Positions 27,523-36,755 of a stretch of DNA of 64,000 bases are shown piece by piece. This stretch comes from JAVJRN01 sp040218415 (GTDB lineage: Bacteria > Bacteroidota > Bacteroidia > Cytophagales > Cyclobacteriaceae). Below the pieces are notes generated by a model, which worked only from the letters and a program-made list of their open reading frames with translations, ran no database searches and was not told where the DNA came from. The DNA is taken from assembly GCA_040218415.1 (NCBI GenBank), contig JAVJRN010000067.1, forward strand, positions 124,001 to 188,000, written 5' to 3'. Position numbers and translations under genes: made by a program. Position 1 is the first letter of the stretch. The number at the start of each line of letters is the position of its first letter.

Positions 27523-29412
27523 TTAAGACATTTGAGCCAACGGAAGATGAATTTCAAAGGTAGTTCCCTTACCAAGGACACTTTGCACTTGAATATCCCC
27601 ATTGTTTAGCTGCACAAACTCTTTGACCAATTGAAGACCAAGTCCAAGACCACTTTCTCCTAATGTGCCACGAGTTGATATATTTTCGTTGAGATTGAAA
27701 AGGCTTTTCACCTTACTTTCCTTCATTCCTACACCATTATCTGAGACCCTGATTATTCCTTTGCCAAGAGCTTCATTCTTTTCTGCTGAAACAATTATTT
27801 GACCACCTTCATTCGTGAATTTAAGTGCATTGTTGATAAGATTTCTAACAATCGTAGAAATTGAATTTTTATCAACGAGAACCTCAAAATCGGACTCAAT
27901 AATTAATTTTTGTTCAATGTTTTTTACGGTTGCTGTGGCTTGAAATAAATCCTGACACTCAGACAGTACCGCTTGAACTTTTACTTTTTCTGGAAAATGA
28001 GAGAACTGTCCTTGCTGCTGCAAGGCCCATGTTAAAAGATTGTCAAGCAGGCGCACTAAACTTTCTGTTGATTGGCTCATTTGATCGAGTATTATTTTAA
28101 GCTCTTCGGTGCTGATATCATCAAACTTTCTGCGAAAAACCGACACATAACCATCAATGATTCCTACAGGACCTCTCAAGTCGTGTGATATCACAGAGAA
28201 AAACTTATCCTTGGTATTGTTGAGCTCAAGAAGCTTGTTCTTTCGTTCTTCCAGTTCTTCGTTAAGTTTAATTTTAGTTTTAGAATAGAAGTATATTATG
28301 CAAAGTAAGACGATCATAATGAAAATGGCTATGGCACCAGCAAGCATAATTGACCTAGTGTTTTTTCTTTGCTCCAAAAGTAGATCCACCTCTGACTGCT
28401 TTTTCCCGACCTCAAAGAGTGTTCTTAAGTTGGCTATTTCGAGCGTTGATTCTAAGTTTTGAATACTGTCTTTCTTCTCAAAATAGAGACTTTGGTATTT
28501 TAATGCTTTTTCAAATTGTGCGGTATTTTTATAAGCAGAAAACAACAAGTAGGAGGCATCCCTTATTTGCTCTTTCATGCCTTCCTGCTGTGCTAACTCT
28601 AATCCTTTAGTTGCATAAATAATCGCCTCTGCTGGATTACTTTCTTCCCAGTATATAGTTGCTAAATTGTTGTAATAGTCTGCCATGCCATAATTGTCAC
28701 CAAGTGGTTTAAGTTTTTCTATTGCTTTTAGCAAGTTCATTTTGGCTATGTCTACCTGACCTGTTTTCCAATCTACAAGTGCACTATTGCCTAGAACATA
28801 TGCTTCTCCAATTGGCATTTCAAGAGATTGAAATATAGGATTTGATCTTTTGTAATAGGCAATAGCTGAATCATACTCGCCAATGGTATAATAGTCATAA
28901 CCCAAGTTCATTAAACCAATAGCGTATTCTTGAATTCGATCTGTTTTTTGGAGAATGTCTAAAGTTTTTTTACCATACAGGAGTGCATTTTCAGAATCTC
29001 CATTTTGGGTATAGCAGGTAGATATTTCACTATAAATATCAGCAAGAATAGGTTCAAATGACTTGTTTTCCAAAGCTTGATTTGCACTTTCAAACAAGTA
29101 GATCAAGGACTCTGCCAAATCTCCATGAAGTCTTTTAGCCACACCGATCCTTTGATTTGCCTTGATGATGTATTCGGCATCTCCCTCGATCTTTGCTAAA
29201 TCCAATAAGATTTCGGCATACTTTAATTCGTCGATGGGTGATGTGGACGTGGTAGAAAGCCAATAATAAGCTTCCATTGTTTGTCTTTGAGTCAAAGACT
29301 TACTTTTCAACACAAATAGAATACTGTCTGCTTTTTGCTGATTTTGTGCGAATAGTTGGAAAAATGAAAGTAAGGAAAGAAAGAGTAAGATTCCTTTTAG
29401 AGCATGAATCAT
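27523..29412 (-). CDS. TPR-type membrane sensor histidine kinase
   Basis: A 629-aa protein. Signal peptide (1-22, ending LFAQ), a periplasmic array of about six TPR repeats (25-310), a short coiled coil, one membrane helix (about 333-353), and a cytoplasmic kinase core. The H-box is SHDLRGPVG with His410. The N-box is NLINNALKFTN (about 525-535), with G1 DNGVGM (559-564) and G2 GLGLGLQLV. No receiver or output domain is fused. The cognate regulator is not adjacent. A lipoprotein gene lies 24 nt upstream in the same direction, possibly in one operon. Confidence 0.93.
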   Translation of the reverse strand: MIHALKGILLFLSLLSFFQLFAQNQQKADSILFVLKSKSLTQRQTMEAYYWLSTTSTSPIDELKYAEILLDLAKIEGDAEYIIKANQRIGVAKRLHGDLAESLIYLFESANQALENKSFEPILADIYSEISTCYTQNGDSENALLYGKKTLDILQKTDRIQEYAIGLMNLGYDYYTIGEYDSAIAYYKRSNPIFQSLEMPIGEAYVLGNSALVDWKTGQVDIAKMNLLKAIEKLKPLGDNYGMADYYNNLATIYWEESNPAEAIIYATKGLELAQQEGMKEQIRDASYLLFSAYKNTAQFEKALKYQSLYFEKKDSIQNLESTLEIANLRTLFEVGKKQSEVDLLLEQRKNTRSIMLAGAIAIFIMIVLLCIIYFYSKTKIKLNEELEERKNKLLELNNTKDKFFSVISHDLRGPVGIIDGYVSVFRRKFDDISTEELKIILDQMSQSTESLVRLLDNLLTWALQQQGQFSHFPEKVKVQAVLSECQDLFQATATVKNIEQKLIIESDFEVLVDKNSISTIVRNLINNALKFTNEGGQIIVSAEKNEALGKGIIRVSDNGVGMKESKVKSLFNLNENISTRGTLGESGLGLGLQLVKEFVQLNNGDIQVQSVLGKGTTFEIHLPLAQMS

Positions 29413-29436
29413 TGCAGGTTGAAATCAAGTATTACC

Positions 29437-30000
29437 TCATTTCAACTGATTAATTTTCAATTTTGGATCTAAACGAATTGGATCTCCATCTAAACCTCTG
29501 ATGCTATACAAAATGTCATATTTGAGTTCTTCTCCCTCTTCATATTCTACATCAGAAGGGATATATAATGCCCATAATTTCCCATTGGCTACAGAAATTG
29601 GATTTATTCCATAAAGGTTACTAATAGATTCTTCAAACTCTATTCCATCTAGTCGTGACATTCCCGCACCTGCAAACCAAAAGTTCCATTGTCCGGGCTC
29701 AATATTCGCAGTAATGGTTGTTTCGTTTAATTCTAAATAACCTCTAACATCGTCAGTGTTCGTGGCGTAGTAGACTTTATCTTTTTTGTATTTGAAAACA
29801 GTCACTGAAATAGCAGCACCTAATCTTGCACTAGACGAATTCATATAATCGTTGGAAAGATCTATCGCACTTTCCATATCAAGATCAATGGACTCCTCTT
29901 CTATTTGCTTTTCTTCCATGGTAGAGTCCTGACAAGAGTAAATTACCATGGAAAGTAAGAAGAATAGGACTAGTGGAGATTGCTTGAATAAACGTATCAT
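29437..30000 (-). CDS. Lipoprotein of unknown function
   Basis: A 187-aa protein with lipobox VIYSCQ (Cys near residue 23). An acidic linker (MEEKQIEEESIDLDMESA) is followed by a beta-rich domain with Trp-rich WNFWFAGAGMSRLDG. It is probably anchored in the inner or outer membrane facing the periplasm. No family is recognised. It precedes the TPR histidine kinase gene by 24 nt, so it might be an accessory sensor component; this is inference from position only. Confidence 0.72.
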   Translation of the reverse strand: MIRLFKQSPLVLFFLLSMVIYSCQDSTMEEKQIEEESIDLDMESAIDLSNDYMNSSSARLGAAISVTVFKYKKDKVYYATNTDDVRGYLELNETTITANIEPGQWNFWFAGAGMSRLDGIEFEESISNLYGINPISVANGKLWALYIPSDVEYEEGEELKYDILYSIRGLDGDPIRLDPKLKINQLK

Positions 30001-30345
30001 GGGCGGAAGAGCTTTAGTTAAAAAATTTAGATCTTATTATAATCGATTTCAATTTACATCAACTGATGTAATAAATCTCTAAATGATGGAAATATTTAGA
30101 CAGAATGATTAAAAAAAACGGTAAACACATCAATAATTTCGTTTTACCCTAATTTCGTTCCACAAAAAAATGAGCAATGGTTAATAAAACGGATAAGCTG
30201 GTCATTTCTGATTCACACGGAATTCCAAGCTATTTCCTCCATTGATCTTCAAATATACAACTTCGCTATTTTGATATTCCTGATTATAGTTTGTCCGGTG
30301 AATAGCAGTTAATTTGTTTAGTTTACAAGAAAAAATTCTTTTGAT
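30001..30345. other. Intergenic region, divergent promoters expected
   Basis: A 345-nt AT-rich gap between divergently transcribed genes. It contains only a 22-codon reading frame at 30177 with no recognisable product. No convincing -7/-33 pair, tRNA or stable hairpin is seen. Confidence 0.4.
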
Positions 30346-30609
30346 ATGTTTGACGGTCCTGATTTTCCAAAATCACTTAATGAAGAGCTATTTGAAGCTT
30401 GGCTTGAAAAAGGGAGAGACCAACAAATGGGGTATAAATATTTGCTGATTGTTTGGGATTCGCTTGATGAAGACTATAAACCTGTTTATGTTGAAAAGCG
30501 GAGTAGCATTTCCCTATATGACGATTATAGTGGAGCAGTTTCTCAAGAATCTCTTGTGGCCGCTTATGATCTTTATTCGGAATCGAGAATAATGCCCAGA
30601 CGTGTCTAA
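30346..30609 (+). CDS. Small hypothetical protein
   Basis: An 87-aa acidic cytoplasmic protein. Features are FDGPDFPKSLNEELFEAWLEKGRDQQMGYKYLLIVWDSLDEDYKPVYV, then SSISLYDDYSGAVSQESLVAAYDLYSESR. It has no signal peptide, membrane helix or metal site. The composition and codon use look like a real gene, but I recognise no family. Confidence 0.6.
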   Translation: MFDGPDFPKSLNEELFEAWLEKGRDQQMGYKYLLIVWDSLDEDYKPVYVEKRSSISLYDDYSGAVSQESLVAAYDLYSESRIMPRRV

Positions 30610-30741
30610 ATCACTGAAATTAATTCGAATGTGTTGAGCTAAAGTCTTTTATAGCAATTGATAAAAATGAGCTGATGTACAGTTTGTTAAAATTCAACTT
30701 TAATTCTTATTTTCTTCGATTCTAACAATAATGCTAAGGCT

Positions 30742-30749
30742 TATCTTTG
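30742..30749 (+). promoter_or_regulatory. -7 element TATCTTTG
   Basis: An exact TAnnTTTG match only 9 nt before the ATG at 30759, so the transcript would have a leader of just a few nucleotides. No TTG is seen at the expected -33 position. It probably serves the small helical protein and VLRF1-like gene pair. Confidence 0.45.
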
Positions 30750-30758
30750 TTCATAATT

Positions 30759-31139
30759 ATGGATACTAACAATTCACGACCGGCGATTCCTTCTGCAAAA
30801 AAGAATGAATTGATGAGTAAGGAAGAAACATTTCAGAACGATATATTGAGGCCAATTATAAAAATGAAGCACGAACTGCTGATCGCTTATCTCAGAGAAT
30901 ATTTATCAAAAACCAAACATCCTTTTGCTGAATTATCCTTGGAAAAAAAGGTAGGCTATCTGCAAAAAGCTTTTGCTCAAGATAGCAACCTTAGAAGTGA
31001 GTTGCGCGGTATGGTAATCGGTCAGTTTTCGCCCAAAGAATTCACCCATTACGTATTGATTAAAAATCCCATAAATAAGCGAATGATAGGTATTATCAAG
31101 GAACGGATTATTGATCATGTCGCTATTCTGACAGTATGA
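30759..31139 (+). CDS. Conserved hypothetical helical protein
   Basis: A 126-aa soluble, basic, alpha-helical protein. The ATG at 30759 is preferred over an upstream in-frame TTG at 30747. The core LSLEKKVGYLQKAFAQDSNLRSELRGMVIGQFSPKEFTHYVLIKNPINKRMIGIIKERI resembles a family conserved in Bacteroidota that I recall as sometimes labelled glyoxalase without any glyoxalase motif. Function unknown. It lies 20 nt upstream of the VLRF1-like gene, so the two are probably co-transcribed. Confidence 0.72.
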   Translation: MDTNNSRPAIPSAKKNELMSKEETFQNDILRPIIKMKHELLIAYLREYLSKTKHPFAELSLEKKVGYLQKAFAQDSNLRSELRGMVIGQFSPKEFTHYVLIKNPINKRMIGIIKERIIDHVAILTV

Positions 31140-31159
31140 AGATTCATTAACCCAATTCT

Positions 31160-31840
31160 ATGAGGCAGCTTTCTGAAAATTTATTTCAAACAGACTTGGT
31201 TCTTCTTTTGGAGGAAATGAAAAATCAATTTGCTTTCGTTGATTATACACATAAGAAGCACAGCATAATTCTGGAAGATACATACGGTGAAGCTATAGGA
31301 AATATTAGATTGCCACTTCACAAGACAATTGCCAAGGATTTGACAATCGCAAGTGAGGAAGCCAATGTATTGTATATAAGTATCGAATCGGGAAATGCGG
31401 CAATAATAGTGATGGAGGGTTTGGAAAATGTTTATCACACCACTTTTTCGGCTTATATGACTCGAAAGAAGCAGGGCTTTAGTCAAATAAAATATTTGAA
31501 TAAAAAAGGAAAATCCCGAGCAGGGTCGAGGGTTCGACTAGCGGGAACAGTGGAGTTTTTTGAAAAAATAAACCTCGCTTTGACCGAGTTACTGGAAGAG
31601 TTTGACATAGATCGAATTGCCATAAATTGTAGTAAAACGCTTATTCCTTATCTCTACCATTCCAAAATAGCGTGCCCTTTTGATAAAAATGCGCCTGAGC
31701 TGTATAAGATCCCATTACATATTCCACAATCCAATTTTACAAATTTAGAAGCGGCGATTAAAAAACTTCGAGCTCCAACACTGTTTTACGAAGAGAAATA
31801 TGAAACCGAAATAACCTCAATACTGGAAAGCGTGTTCTAA
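31160..31840 (+). CDS. VLRF1 (Vms1-like release factor) candidate, peptidyl-tRNA hydrolase
   Basis: A 226-aa cytoplasmic protein. Residues 91-127 (...HTTFSAYMTRKKQGFSQIKYLNKKGKSRAGSRVR) closely follow the eukaryotic Vms1/ANKZF1 catalytic region as I recall it: HKTFxRYTxRxKQGGSQ, then AGSxLRR. The Gln of the GxSQ loop (Gln109) would be the catalytic residue that lets eRF1-like domains release peptidyl-tRNA from stalled 60S subunits. The N-terminal strand region (VLYISIESGNAAIIVM) matches the start of the VLRF1 fold. A role in releasing nascent chains from stalled large subunits is inferred from family. Confidence 0.75.
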   Translation: MRQLSENLFQTDLVLLLEEMKNQFAFVDYTHKKHSIILEDTYGEAIGNIRLPLHKTIAKDLTIASEEANVLYISIESGNAAIIVMEGLENVYHTTFSAYMTRKKQGFSQIKYLNKKGKSRAGSRVRLAGTVEFFEKINLALTELLEEFDIDRIAINCSKTLIPYLYHSKIACPFDKNAPELYKIPLHIPQSNFTNLEAAIKKLRAPTLFYEEKYETEITSILESVF

Positions 31841-31859
31841 TTTTTTTTAGCGCAATCGC

Positions 31860-32594
31860 CTATTTTGAACCTTCGTCTGTTGCGCTTATTCTCTTGATCA
31901 CTTCGGCGGCCATGGTCATGCCAAACATGGCTGGCATGTAAGAGATTGTGCCATAAAATGATTTCTTGAAGTTAGCACCATCGGTACGTTTTAAGGAGTG
32001 CTTGGGCTGTATTTCCTCAGAGTACACACACAAAATGCCTCTGGTAACACCTCTGTTTTTCAAAATTTTGCGGAGCTGCTGCGCAAACTTGCATTCTCGG
32101 GTTTTATTGATGTCAGAGACTTTGATTTTTGATGGGTCTAACTTTCCTCCAGCACCCATCGAGGAAATGAATTTGTATTTCATTCTGCGCAGCGCAAGTA
32201 TCATCGAAAGTTTGGGACTAAAGCTATCGATGCAATCCAGTACATAAGTGAACTGATTTTCCACGAGGAACTGATGCATGACTTCTGGCATCATAAATTC
32301 GTCGATAACTTCTACCTGTAACTCGGTATTGATATCTAAAAATCGATCCCTCAAGACCCAGGCCTTATTCTTACCAACCGTGGAGTCTAGCGCCTGTAAT
32401 TGACGGTTTTTATTGGTTGGGTCTACAGCATCTCCGTCGATGATCGTAATTTTGCCCACGCCAGCCCTTACCAACGTTTCCGCAGCGTAGCTTCCAACAC
32501 CACCTAAGCCAACGACCAATATATGTGCATTTTGCAATTTCGTTAAAGCCGTTTCTCCTATCAGCAACTCAGTCCTTGATAACCAATCATTCAT
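31860..32594 (-). CDS. tcdA: tRNA threonylcarbamoyladenosine dehydratase TcdA
   Basis: A 244-aa E1-like (ThiF/MoeB fold) enzyme that cyclises t6A37 to ct6A in tRNA. Features are the N-terminal RTELLIGETALTKLQNAHILVVGLGGVGSYAAETLVRAGVGKI (nucleotide-binding GLGGVG), DGDAVDPTNKNRQLQAL, VLDCIDSFSPK and GGKLDPSKIKVSDINKTRECKFAQQLRKIL. The length and these blocks fit TcdA/CsdL rather than ThiF or HesA. It overlaps the upstream tatD-type gene by 4 bp. It is convergent with the VLRF1-like gene, another translation-related function. Confidence 0.93.
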   Translation of the reverse strand: MNDWLSRTELLIGETALTKLQNAHILVVGLGGVGSYAAETLVRAGVGKITIIDGDAVDPTNKNRQLQALDSTVGKNKAWVLRDRFLDINTELQVEVIDEFMMPEVMHQFLVENQFTYVLDCIDSFSPKLSMILALRRMKYKFISSMGAGGKLDPSKIKVSDINKTRECKFAQQLRKILKNRGVTRGILCVYSEEIQPKHSLKRTDGANFKKSFYGTISYMPAMFGMTMAAEVIKRISATDEGSK

Positions 32595-33262
32595 CTTTCA
32601 AAAAAGTCACTTGCGTTATTATTCATTTGAGCCTGAAGTTCTTCTATTGATATATTCGTCAAACGAGAAACCGTATGATAAATATCCAAAATATCGGCTT
32701 CCGGCATACTATCTGTTTCTAAAAACAATTTATTATTGGGTAAAGTGGTGAACCAATCCAGATATTTCTCCTCTATCGTGGGCATTAATGAAAGATAGAA
32801 ACCTTGATCGATCAATTGCTTGGCAAGTATGGAATGTCGCCCATAACCATGGACACACCATTTTTTAATAGCAGGAAATTCCTTTTTGATTTGAATAAGC
32901 TGGTTATACGCTCGAACACAGTGAATGATCACCGGCATACTCATTTCTTCCGCAATATTTAATTGACTTCTCAGAAAGTTCATTTGTTCATTTATAGGTG
33001 GGCCTTTAAGTTTATCCAGACCCATTTCACCCATGGCAAGACAGCAAGGATCAGAAAGTAGGGCTTCTAGCTCGATTTTTTGCTTGGATGAAACCACCGC
33101 TTTCATCCACCAGGGATGTAAGCCGACGGTGAAGTATTTTTTCTCGCGATCTTGACCAAGATGTATCGAGACAATTTCCAACATATCCGCGCTATTTTCA
33201 TGTCGCATTTTGTGCGTATGAAAATCAAGAAATTTTAGATCATGAAAAATTGAAGAGCTCAT
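32591..33262 (-). CDS. TatD-family metal-dependent hydrolase
   Basis: A 223-aa TIM-barrel metallohydrolase of the TatD DNase family. Metal ligands are visible as DFHTH (His15, His17), LGEMGLDKL (Glu), VIIHCVRAY (His), CVHGYGRH (His) and LETDSMP (Asp). The family has 3'-5' exonuclease activity on DNA and sometimes RNA. It is shorter than E. coli TatD (260 aa), the usual size for Bacteroidota members. Its last 4 bases overlap the tcdA start, so the two genes form one operon. Confidence 0.88.
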   Translation of the reverse strand: MSSSIFHDLKFLDFHTHKMRHENSADMLEIVSIHLGQDREKKYFTVGLHPWWMKAVVSSKQKIELEALLSDPCCLAMGEMGLDKLKGPPINEQMNFLRSQLNIAEEMSMPVIIHCVRAYNQLIQIKKEFPAIKKWCVHGYGRHSILAKQLIDQGFYLSLMPTIEEKYLDWFTTLPNNKLFLETDSMPEADILDIYHTVSRLTNISIEELQAQMNNNASDFFER

Positions 33263-33270
33263 CTTGGTGG

Positions 33271-33278
33271 CAAAATTA
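33271..33278 (-). promoter_or_regulatory. -7 element of the tatD-tcdA operon
   Basis: On the minus strand the bases read TAATTTTG, a TAnnTTTG match 8 nt before the tatD start. The -33 TTG is absent or degenerate. Confidence 0.35.
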
Positions 33279-33543
33279 AGTCATTTCATTGATCTGCCTT
33301 TTTTCACTTGATAAAAAGGAGTGAAGCAAGTCGGCGATAAATTGAAAAACGAACATCATATCGTCAGTCAGTTCATATTGTCATTTTGATGCAGGTCTTG
33401 TCAGATGGAATCTTTTTTGAGAAAATAATTTTGATTTTCGATCTAATAAAAAGCCTATTTAAAAAGTTTCACTATTTTTAGAAATGAGCGCTAGACATTC
33501 TTTAGGCTTCAGTCAAAAAATAACCGCACAAACGTTTTCAACT

Positions 33544-34608
33544 ATGAATAAATTTTTAAGCCTATTGATGTTAGCTTGCACGATTTTAACCGCCTGTGAT
33601 CAAAAAACGAATAAAAACGATCAGGCATTATCGAAAGAAATGACAAAAGATTCATCAAACATTCAGCAATATTTTTCCGGAACACATGAAGCTGTGTGTT
33701 ATTCCGGTTTCAGAACAGGCCAACATCCAGATAGAGGCGAAGGTGCCATCAACCCAAGTGCCGAGGAGACGCTCGAAGATCTGAATTTACTCAAAGAACA
33801 TCTTGGCACAACGCTGATTAGGCTTTATGACTGTGGCGAAAACTCTCAACTTGTTCTGGAAACAATCAGGAATAATAATCTGGAAATCAAGGTTTTATTA
33901 GGCGTATGGCTGAAGGCAGAATTGAGTGCGCATGAAACCTGCGCATGGCTGACAGAGCCTATTCCTGATCACGTTTTGAAGTACAATAAGTCGGTGAATC
34001 TCAAGGAAATCTCCAAAGGTATCGAACTAGCCAATGAGTACAGCGACATCATTGTGGGTGTCAATGTTGGAAATGAAGCGCTCGTAGAGTGGAATGATCA
34101 CAAGGTGGATACCGATACGATCATTGACTATGTGAAGCGAGTTCAGGCGAACATTCCACAACCAGTAACAGTGGCCGATAACTACCTTTGGTGGGCTGAA
34201 AGTGGCAGTAAACTTGCCGAAGTAGTTGATTTTGTGTCGGTGCATATTTACCCCGTTTGGGAGGGTAAGTCCATAGATGAGGCGATGAGCTATACTCGAG
34301 AAAATTTCCAATTGGTAAAAGATAGTTTGCCCAATAGCAACATTGTGATTACTGAAGCGGGTTGGGCATCTATTGCTTCCGAGTTTGGAGATAGCGCATC
34401 TGAAGAAAACCAGCTGAGGTATTATCAGGAAATAATGGAGTGGTCGAAAGCAAACAACATTACTACCTTTTTCTTTGAAGCATTTGATGAGGACTGGAAA
34501 GGGAATCCTGACAATATGATGGGAGCAGAGAAGCATTGGGGCTTATTCAATGTTGACCGCACGCCAAAAGAAGTAATAAAGACCTTGGTCATTGCCGATG
34601 AAAACTGA
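33544..34608 (+). CDS. GH17-family glycoside hydrolase lipoprotein (beta-1,3-glucanase type)
   Basis: 354 aa from the ATG at 33544, which gives a lipoprotein signal with lipobox ILTACD (Cys18); an upstream in-frame start at 33484 adds 20 residues that would mask it. The GH17 barrel shows VGVNVGNEAL (acid/base Glu178) and IVITEAGWAS (nucleophile Glu271), plus FFFEAFDEDWKG near the end. Resembles exo-beta-1,3-glucanase/glucosyltransferase (Scw11-like) proteins. It is probably surface- or periplasm-anchored and acts on laminarin-type glucans. No transporter genes accompany it. Confidence 0.9.
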   Translation: MNKFLSLLMLACTILTACDQKTNKNDQALSKEMTKDSSNIQQYFSGTHEAVCYSGFRTGQHPDRGEGAINPSAEETLEDLNLLKEHLGTTLIRLYDCGENSQLVLETIRNNNLEIKVLLGVWLKAELSAHETCAWLTEPIPDHVLKYNKSVNLKEISKGIELANEYSDIIVGVNVGNEALVEWNDHKVDTDTIIDYVKRVQANIPQPVTVADNYLWWAESGSKLAEVVDFVSVHIYPVWEGKSIDEAMSYTRENFQLVKDSLPNSNIVITEAGWASIASEFGDSASEENQLRYYQEIMEWSKANNITTFFFEAFDEDWKGNPDNMMGAEKHWGLFNVDRTPKEVIKTLVIADEN

Positions 34609-34875
34609 TTTACACTCTTGGAGCTATCAATGAGCTAAAATATGCAGGAGATCCATTCGCCGACAACTTTCGGGATGGCTCTTTTTAGATTGGAAAGCAG
34701 ATAAATTAAAATATTACAGCTGCTAGATTCAAGGTTGAGTTTTTACTTGTAAGTATGATTTCACGGAGCTAGTAGGAGTGCGAGTTGGTAAAAAGTACTT
34801 AAATTAACTTCATGAGTATTTTATTGGCTATTATTATATCGGAGTATATTCTGTGCAGCAACTAATGAATTAGAA

Positions 34876-35619
34876 ATGACTTGCAAAAATTGTGGAAAGA
34901 GCATAGAAAATAATTACTGCAGTCATTGTGGTCAAAAAGTCAATGTCGATAGAATAGATCTTCCTTATTTCTTAACCGAATTTTCGGAAAGTTTTTTTCA
35001 AGTCGATAAAGGTTTTTTTTACAGTATCAAGCAATTATTGGTCAATCCGGGAATCAGTATTAATGAGTACCTCCGTGGCAAGCGAAAAAAATACTTTAAA
35101 CCCATTGCTTATGTAATCACCTTATCCACATTATATTTTCTAACCACACAATTTACGGATCAAAATACATGGATTGATGACGCGATTTCTGGTTTTATGA
35201 ACGGGGTAAAAGAAAAAAAGGAAAATGCCTCAATTCCCGAGGTTTTCATCTGGTTCTCAGAAAATTATGGATATGCCACTTTACTGCTGCTACCTGTTTT
35301 CTCTTTGGCTTCCTATTTGTCTTTTTATAAGTTCAAGGTTAATTATCTGGAGCACATCGTAATAAACGCATACATTACTGGTACTCAGGCTATTTTCTAT
35401 TCTTTATTTACAATTATAAGGATATTTACAGATGCTGAAATCTTTGAGATTACTCCATTCTTCATCAGTATCTCTTACCACTTTTTGGTTTTTTGGCAGG
35501 TCTTTTTCAAAGGAAATCGACTTATAAATATTTTACGGTCTCTCATGACTTATGTGCTCTATTTCATATTTTGCGGAATAATAATAACTATCGTTTTCGC
35601 ACTTCTAAAAATGGAATGA
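34876..35619 (+). CDS. DUF3667 zinc-ribbon membrane protein
   Basis: A 247-aa protein. An N-terminal zinc ribbon (MTCKNCG...YCSHCGQ, Cys3, Cys6, Cys15, Cys18) is followed by the ITEF/LTEF-like entry helix, the VNPGISINEYLRGKRKKYFKPIAYVI motif, and about five membrane helices. This architecture is typical of DUF3667, a family abundant in Bacteroidota with no known function. It is isolated, with long non-coding flanks on both sides. Confidence 0.88.
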   Translation: MTCKNCGKSIENNYCSHCGQKVNVDRIDLPYFLTEFSESFFQVDKGFFYSIKQLLVNPGISINEYLRGKRKKYFKPIAYVITLSTLYFLTTQFTDQNTWIDDAISGFMNGVKEKKENASIPEVFIWFSENYGYATLLLLPVFSLASYLSFYKFKVNYLEHIVINAYITGTQAIFYSLFTIIRIFTDAEIFEITPFFISISYHFLVFWQVFFKGNRLINILRSLMTYVLYFIFCGIIITIVFALLKME

Positions 35620-35923
35620 AATTAAGTAAACATCCATTTTCACCAAAATTGAGGTGCTAAAACTCAGGCTTTGAAACCATTTAAACACATACGAATTCGG
35701 AAAGCGCAGGAGATCTCGATTCTTGAGCATTACATCATAACACAACACCCACACGAGGATAAAATCCTTTAGAAAAATCAGAAAAAAAACTACTTTCCGA
35801 AAGGAGATGATTGTCCAAATGCGTCATAGGCTTGCTGTCAAAGCAGATGGTTTTACTATTGTTCCTGTAATTCAAAAGGTTATGGCTTTATACTAAGCGT
35901 AAGAAACGAATGTGTAGACACGC
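35620..35923. other. Intergenic region without recognisable gene
   Basis: About 300 nt between convergent genes. A 29-codon reading frame beginning near 35806 after an AAAGGAG-like stretch is the only candidate. It has no family resemblance and may be a gene remnant. No clear terminator is seen. Confidence 0.35.
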
Positions 35924-36511
35924 TCAATGGCTAAAGATTGATGGCGGATCAACCAAGTGGTTTATTTGAAAATTCTCATTTACCATGACTCTCTCAATTT
36001 TCAATCTGAGGAAAAATTGACCAAGTTGCTTCAGGTCATCGCTATAATCCATCAAAAAGTCTTCATGTATTTTTGACAAGAGGGTGGTGATTTTTTTCGC
36101 ACGTTTCACAATGTACTCGTCAAATTTTGGGCGTGAGTAATAGTTTGCATCCACCAAATTTTCCAAATTCTTTGAAATCAAAGAATTCAGTAGCCAAAGC
36201 TGCAGTTCAATTTCCCCGTGTTTATCTTTTGTTACCGATACATGGTCGTTGATCAAGCCACTAAGCTCTCGCATTTCCATCATGAGATATCCAGGGCTAT
36301 AGAACATTTTGGGATAATGAGCGGCTCTGGCAGAAATTTTCGATTTTACGCTTTCCCGCCTTTCTTCCATGGTGCTTTCCTCTTCAATCAACTTAAAATA
36401 AAGTTGGTTCATGAGCATTAAGTTCTTTGGAATTAGCCGCAGCAGCAATTTATCCTTTTCCTTTTCAGGCATTTCTTTGATGGCTTTTTTTAGGTCGTCC
36501 GGTATTTTCAT
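35924..36511 (-). CDS. Conserved hypothetical helical protein
   Basis: A 195-aa soluble, charged, largely alpha-helical protein. It begins with KIPDDLKKAIKEMPEKEKDKLLLRLIPKN, and the middle region is dominated by helices with a heptad flavour. There is no signal peptide, membrane segment or recognisable active site. I recall similar proteins in Bacteroidota without an assigned function. It is divergent from the hsdM gene, 244 bp away, and its relation to the restriction locus is unknown. Confidence 0.68.
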   Translation of the reverse strand: MKIPDDLKKAIKEMPEKEKDKLLLRLIPKNLMLMNQLYFKLIEEESTMEERRESVKSKISARAAHYPKMFYSPGYLMMEMRELSGLINDHVSVTKDKHGEIELQLWLLNSLISKNLENLVDANYYSRPKFDEYIVKRAKKITTLLSKIHEDFLMDYSDDLKQLGQFFLRLKIERVMVNENFQINHLVDPPSIFSH

Positions 36512-36755
36512 ATTGAAGGGATCAATGATCTGTCATCCGTTTGTAATTATTCGTTTTCCAAGATGTTTTTCATTCTCCCATAAATTTAGCCAAATACCAA
36601 TGTATCGTTATAAAATCATTGATGTTGTCAGGTAAGGATAAGATCAAAGTAAACGATTTATAGATGGTCAGTAGGATTTGGAGGCAGCTTATCACACATC
36701 ATTGATAAAAACATGATGGTAATTACCTGTTTACATTCATTTTAGGCATAGTTTT

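Noticed and set aside
30177..30245. 22-codon frame in the lipoprotein upstream region
   Set aside because: Too short, without promoter or conservation evidence.
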